Part shown: piece after piece, positions 61,986 to 64,000 of the stretch
Position numbering within the stretch: the first letter of the stretch is position 1
How the letters are laid out: the number at the start of each line of letters is the position of its first letter
NCBI RefSeq assembly: GCF_002934545.1
Contig: NZ_PTJA01000010.1
Coordinates: 164,644-228,643 of the forward strand
Length of the DNA: 64,000 nucleotides
Direction of reading: 5' to 3'
From: Lacrimispora xylanisolvens
Lineage (GTDB): Bacteria > Bacillota > Clostridia > Lachnospirales > Lachnospiraceae
The notes under the pieces: generated by a model
The model's database searches: none
The model's input: only the letters and a program-made list of their open reading frames with translations
Told to the model about the DNA's origin: nothing
Made by a program: the position numbers and the translations under genes

Positions 61986-62867
61986 ATGAATTTTGATAAA
62001 ATAAAATATTTTATTGACTTGGTAGAATGCAGGAACTTTACAGAAACTGCAAAGAAAAACTTTGTATCACAGACTACAATCAGTCTGCAGATTGCATCAT
62101 TGGAAGAAGAAACCGATATTCAATTGATAGACAGAAAAAAAATCCCCATTGAACCCACTCCAGCCGGATGGTTATTTTATGATGAAGCCGTCACCCTTTG
62201 GAAGCAATACAATCATATGAAAACCACATTGAATAATTATAAAATGAATCATGATCTGACAATCCGCGTAGAATATGCCGCAGCGACAGATATTCAGAGC
62301 ATGCTTCGCTTAATGCCTTCTTTTAAAGAAAAGAATCCTAATATAAAATTAGAATTGGATAAAGTGCTGCTAAAAGATGTATCAGAATATCTGCTAAAGG
62401 GATTGTACGATATTGCCATCGCCTTTGATTCGGAGTTTAAGGATAAACCTGACATCCTCACTTATCCGCTTTATAGCGGGCAGTATTGTGCGGTTGTCAG
62501 CCGCAGCCACCCTTTGTTTCACCATCAAGCGATTTCCAAAGACGAATTATACCAATATCCACTGATTATGCTGAATCCCCAATCCATTGGCAGTTCCTAT
62601 GAACTGATGATACAGCATGCAGCCTTAGATGGATATCACCCCCAAATCGTCCGGTCCGCAGATGATATTGAGACTGAGCTGTTTTACATTGTCACAGAAA
62701 ACCTGATCGGATTTTTTCCAGACAATTATAATCCTGCTTATTTAGAAAATGATATCCGAATGATCCCTTTAAATGATACAAATCATACATTCCGTATCGA
62801 AATTGCTTATTTAAAAGATAATAAAAATATTGCTTTAAAGCATTTTCTTAAGCATATAAAGAATTAG
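61986..62867 (+). CDS. LysR family transcriptional regulator
   Basis: A 293-residue regulator. An N-terminal winged helix-turn-helix (FIDLVECRNFTETAKKNFVSQTTISLQIASLEEETDIQLIDRKKIPIEPTPAG) leads to a periplasmic-binding-protein-like effector domain (about 90-290). ATG 61986 with AGAGAGG is the start; the upstream frame from 61944 lies within the leader. It is followed in the same direction by the NmrA-like gene, its likely target. Confidence 0.92.
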   Translation: MNFDKIKYFIDLVECRNFTETAKKNFVSQTTISLQIASLEEETDIQLIDRKKIPIEPTPAGWLFYDEAVTLWKQYNHMKTTLNNYKMNHDLTIRVEYAAATDIQSMLRLMPSFKEKNPNIKLELDKVLLKDVSEYLLKGLYDIAIAFDSEFKDKPDILTYPLYSGQYCAVVSRSHPLFHHQAISKDELYQYPLIMLNPQSIGSSYELMIQHAALDGYHPQIVRSADDIETELFYIVTENLIGFFPDNYNPAYLENDIRMIPLNDTNHTFRIEIAYLKDNKNIALKHFLKHIKN

Positions 62868-62896
62868 TTTTCTAAATGACCCATGTAATTATTTCA

Positions 62897-62926
62897 TTGG
62901 ACTTTGTTTAATTTTTAACATATTAT
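62897..62926 (+). promoter_or_regulatory. Sigma-A promoter of the NmrA-like gene
   Basis: TTGGAC (62897-62902), 18 bases, TATTAT (62921-62926), about 35 bases before ATG 62962, so the gene need not depend on the lysR transcript. Confidence 0.6.
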
Positions 62927-62961
62927 AAAAATATAAACAACCAGAAGGAGGAACAATAATT

Positions 62962-63903
62962 ATGGGCAAATTATTATTAACTGGAGCCGATGGTAATTTA
63001 GGTAAGCAGGCGGCTAAATATCTATTGGAGTTAGTTGACAAGGACAAACTCATTTTTTGCGGTTATAACCAGGAATCCTTAAAAGAATTTACAAAACAGG
63101 GCATTGAAACTCATGTGACCAACTTTAACGACAGGGAAGGACTTGCCGAAGCCTTTGCCAATGCAGACAAAATTGCTTTAATTTCCATGCCTTTTGTGGG
63201 AAAAAAGCGGCAGAACGCTCACAAGAATGCAGTCGATGCCGCTAAGAAAGCCAACGTCAGGCAGATTATCTATACCTCTCTTGTAAATGCGGCAGATGAA
63301 TCAAATCCCAGTGTTGAAAAAATTGACCATGCCTTCACAGAGGATTACATCCGACAGACCGGTCTGGATTATATATTCCTCCGCAATTCCCAATATGCAG
63401 AAGCCATGATTACCAACTATTTTACCTTTGCCAAAATGGATGGTGTATTAAAAAACAGCCAGGGAAGCGGAAAAATGGCTTATATCTCCCGTAAAGACTG
63501 TGCCAAAGCAATTGCGTATTCTCTTGTATCCGAACAATATCATGAATCCATTCTAAATATTAACGGACCTCAGTTAATGACCATTTCTGAATTTATTGAA
63601 TATGGAAATCAGGCTACTGGAAACCATGTAACTTATGAGGAATTAACGGACGAAGAAAACTATGCCATTTTTGACTCTATGGGAGTACCAAGAACCACTG
63701 ACGGAAAATTTAAGGAGGATTCTGAAGCACCGTTTTCATCAGAGGGTATGGTAACATTTGCTCAGGCCATTCGGCTGGGTAAAATGGATATATTTACGGA
63801 CGATTTTAAGAATCTAACCGGTCAGGAGCCACTGACAGTTCAATATATGTTTGAACATGCAGATGACTTCCAGATTGGTGAACGGCATTCAAAGGACAAT
63901 TAA
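62962..63903 (+). CDS. NmrA-like NAD(P)H-binding oxidoreductase (QorB type)
   Basis: A 313-residue atypical short-chain dehydrogenase. The Rossmann fingerprint is LLTGADGNLGKQAAKYLL (N-terminus), with IALISMPFVGKKRQNAHKNAVDAAKKANVRQIIYTSL and LDYIFLRNSQYAE characteristic of the NmrA/QorB group (quinone reductase 2 or redox sensor). AAGGAGG before ATG 62962. Probably controlled by the upstream LysR protein. Confidence 0.88.
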   Translation: MGKLLLTGADGNLGKQAAKYLLELVDKDKLIFCGYNQESLKEFTKQGIETHVTNFNDREGLAEAFANADKIALISMPFVGKKRQNAHKNAVDAAKKANVRQIIYTSLVNAADESNPSVEKIDHAFTEDYIRQTGLDYIFLRNSQYAEAMITNYFTFAKMDGVLKNSQGSGKMAYISRKDCAKAIAYSLVSEQYHESILNINGPQLMTISEFIEYGNQATGNHVTYEELTDEENYAIFDSMGVPRTTDGKFKEDSEAPFSSEGMVTFAQAIRLGKMDIFTDDFKNLTGQEPLTVQYMFEHADDFQIGERHSKDN

Positions 63904-63913
63904 TAAGTCAATA

Positions 63914-64000
63914 CCACCGGCTTAGCCGGTGGCTTGCTCAACCCCTATAAGGGGTTTATTTCCTGCTTGCGCCCGGAAGGCGCTCCGAAAGTCTGCCTAC
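63914..64000. other. Cluster of short hairpins at the right edge, possible mobile-element end
   Basis: CCACCGGC-TTA-GCCGGTGG (63914-63932), AACCCCT-ATA-AGGGGTT (63940-63956) and GCGCC-CGGAA-GGCGC (63969-63983) follow one another within 70 bases, with no U-run after the first. Stacked subterminal hairpins like these occur at IS200/IS605-type ends and in their guide RNAs. The window stops before any transposase could be seen. The first hairpin could also end the NmrA-like transcript. Confidence 0.4.

Overview
The window looks like chromosome of an anaerobic low-GC Gram-positive bacterium of the class Clostridia, most likely the family Lachnospiraceae. This is inferred from gene content (class III fructose-bisphosphatase, YesMN/Lpl sugar-uptake module, agmatine deiminase cluster, mccB-mccA order, serC-serA-DUF1015 order), strong AGGAGG-type ribosome binding sites, sigma-A promoters and many U-tailed terminators. 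I saw no rRNA, tRNA, CRISPR array or prophage. Genes are dense and mostly on the minus strand.

Layout: 1-0.7 kb, the tail of a GH4 glycosidase gene. 0.7-8.3 kb, an eight-gene minus-strand operon joining a Ssu/Tau-type importer, a LolD/FtsX-type ABC pair, a DUF4418 membrane protein and the reverse-transsulfuration enzymes MccB and MccA. 8.3-8.6 kb, a complete microgene for a 36-residue cysteine-rich peptide. 8.9-13.0 kb, an operon with two YfcE-like phosphodiesterases, RdgB, a papain-like protease and a THUMP RNA methyltransferase. 13.1-16.5 kb, a rhodanese, a four-residue-repeat protein, a candidate small RNA, two NlpC/P60 wall hydrolases and a DUF1700 protein. 16.5-24.1 kb, class III FBPase, an MBL hydrolase, a cysteine-rich small protein, an iron ADH, an M23 peptidase and a GH39 glycosidase.

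24.1-31.2 kb: a YesMN two-component system with an LplABC-type oligosaccharide importer, facing the GH39 gene; together they look like a glycan-use locus. 31.4-37.2 kb: the agmatine deiminase pathway (carbamate kinase, putrescine carbamoyltransferase, antiporter, agmatine deiminase) with a divergent membrane LuxR regulator. 37.2-45.4 kb: a biosynthetic operon leuB-ilvD-ilvB-serC-serA-DUF1015 from one promoter. 45.5-47.7 kb: an orphan amino-acid binding lipoprotein with a CapA-like enzyme. 47.9-52.3 kb: a Gld-like ABC-2 transporter with GldG and DUF4340 partners.

52.4-55.9 kb: an OGG1-type glycosylase and MerR regulator, divergent from an aldo/keto reductase and iron ADH behind a MerR promoter with a 19-bp spacer. 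55.9-56.8 kb: a secreted calpain-like protease with a tiny ORF just upstream. 57-61.8 kb: a HAD hydrolase, a MATE pump, GreA, a multi-cluster Fe-S protein and a zinc-ribbon methyltransferase-like protein. 62-63.9 kb: a LysR regulator and an NmrA-like oxidoreductase. The last 90 bases hold stacked hairpins that may be the edge of a mobile element.

The least explained items are the cysteine-rich microgene (8.4 kb), the candidate small RNA (13.9 kb), the mixed ABC/sulfur operon, the calpain-like protease with its small ORF, and the GreA/Fe-S/methyltransferase unit. All functional calls come from reading motifs; no database search was run.
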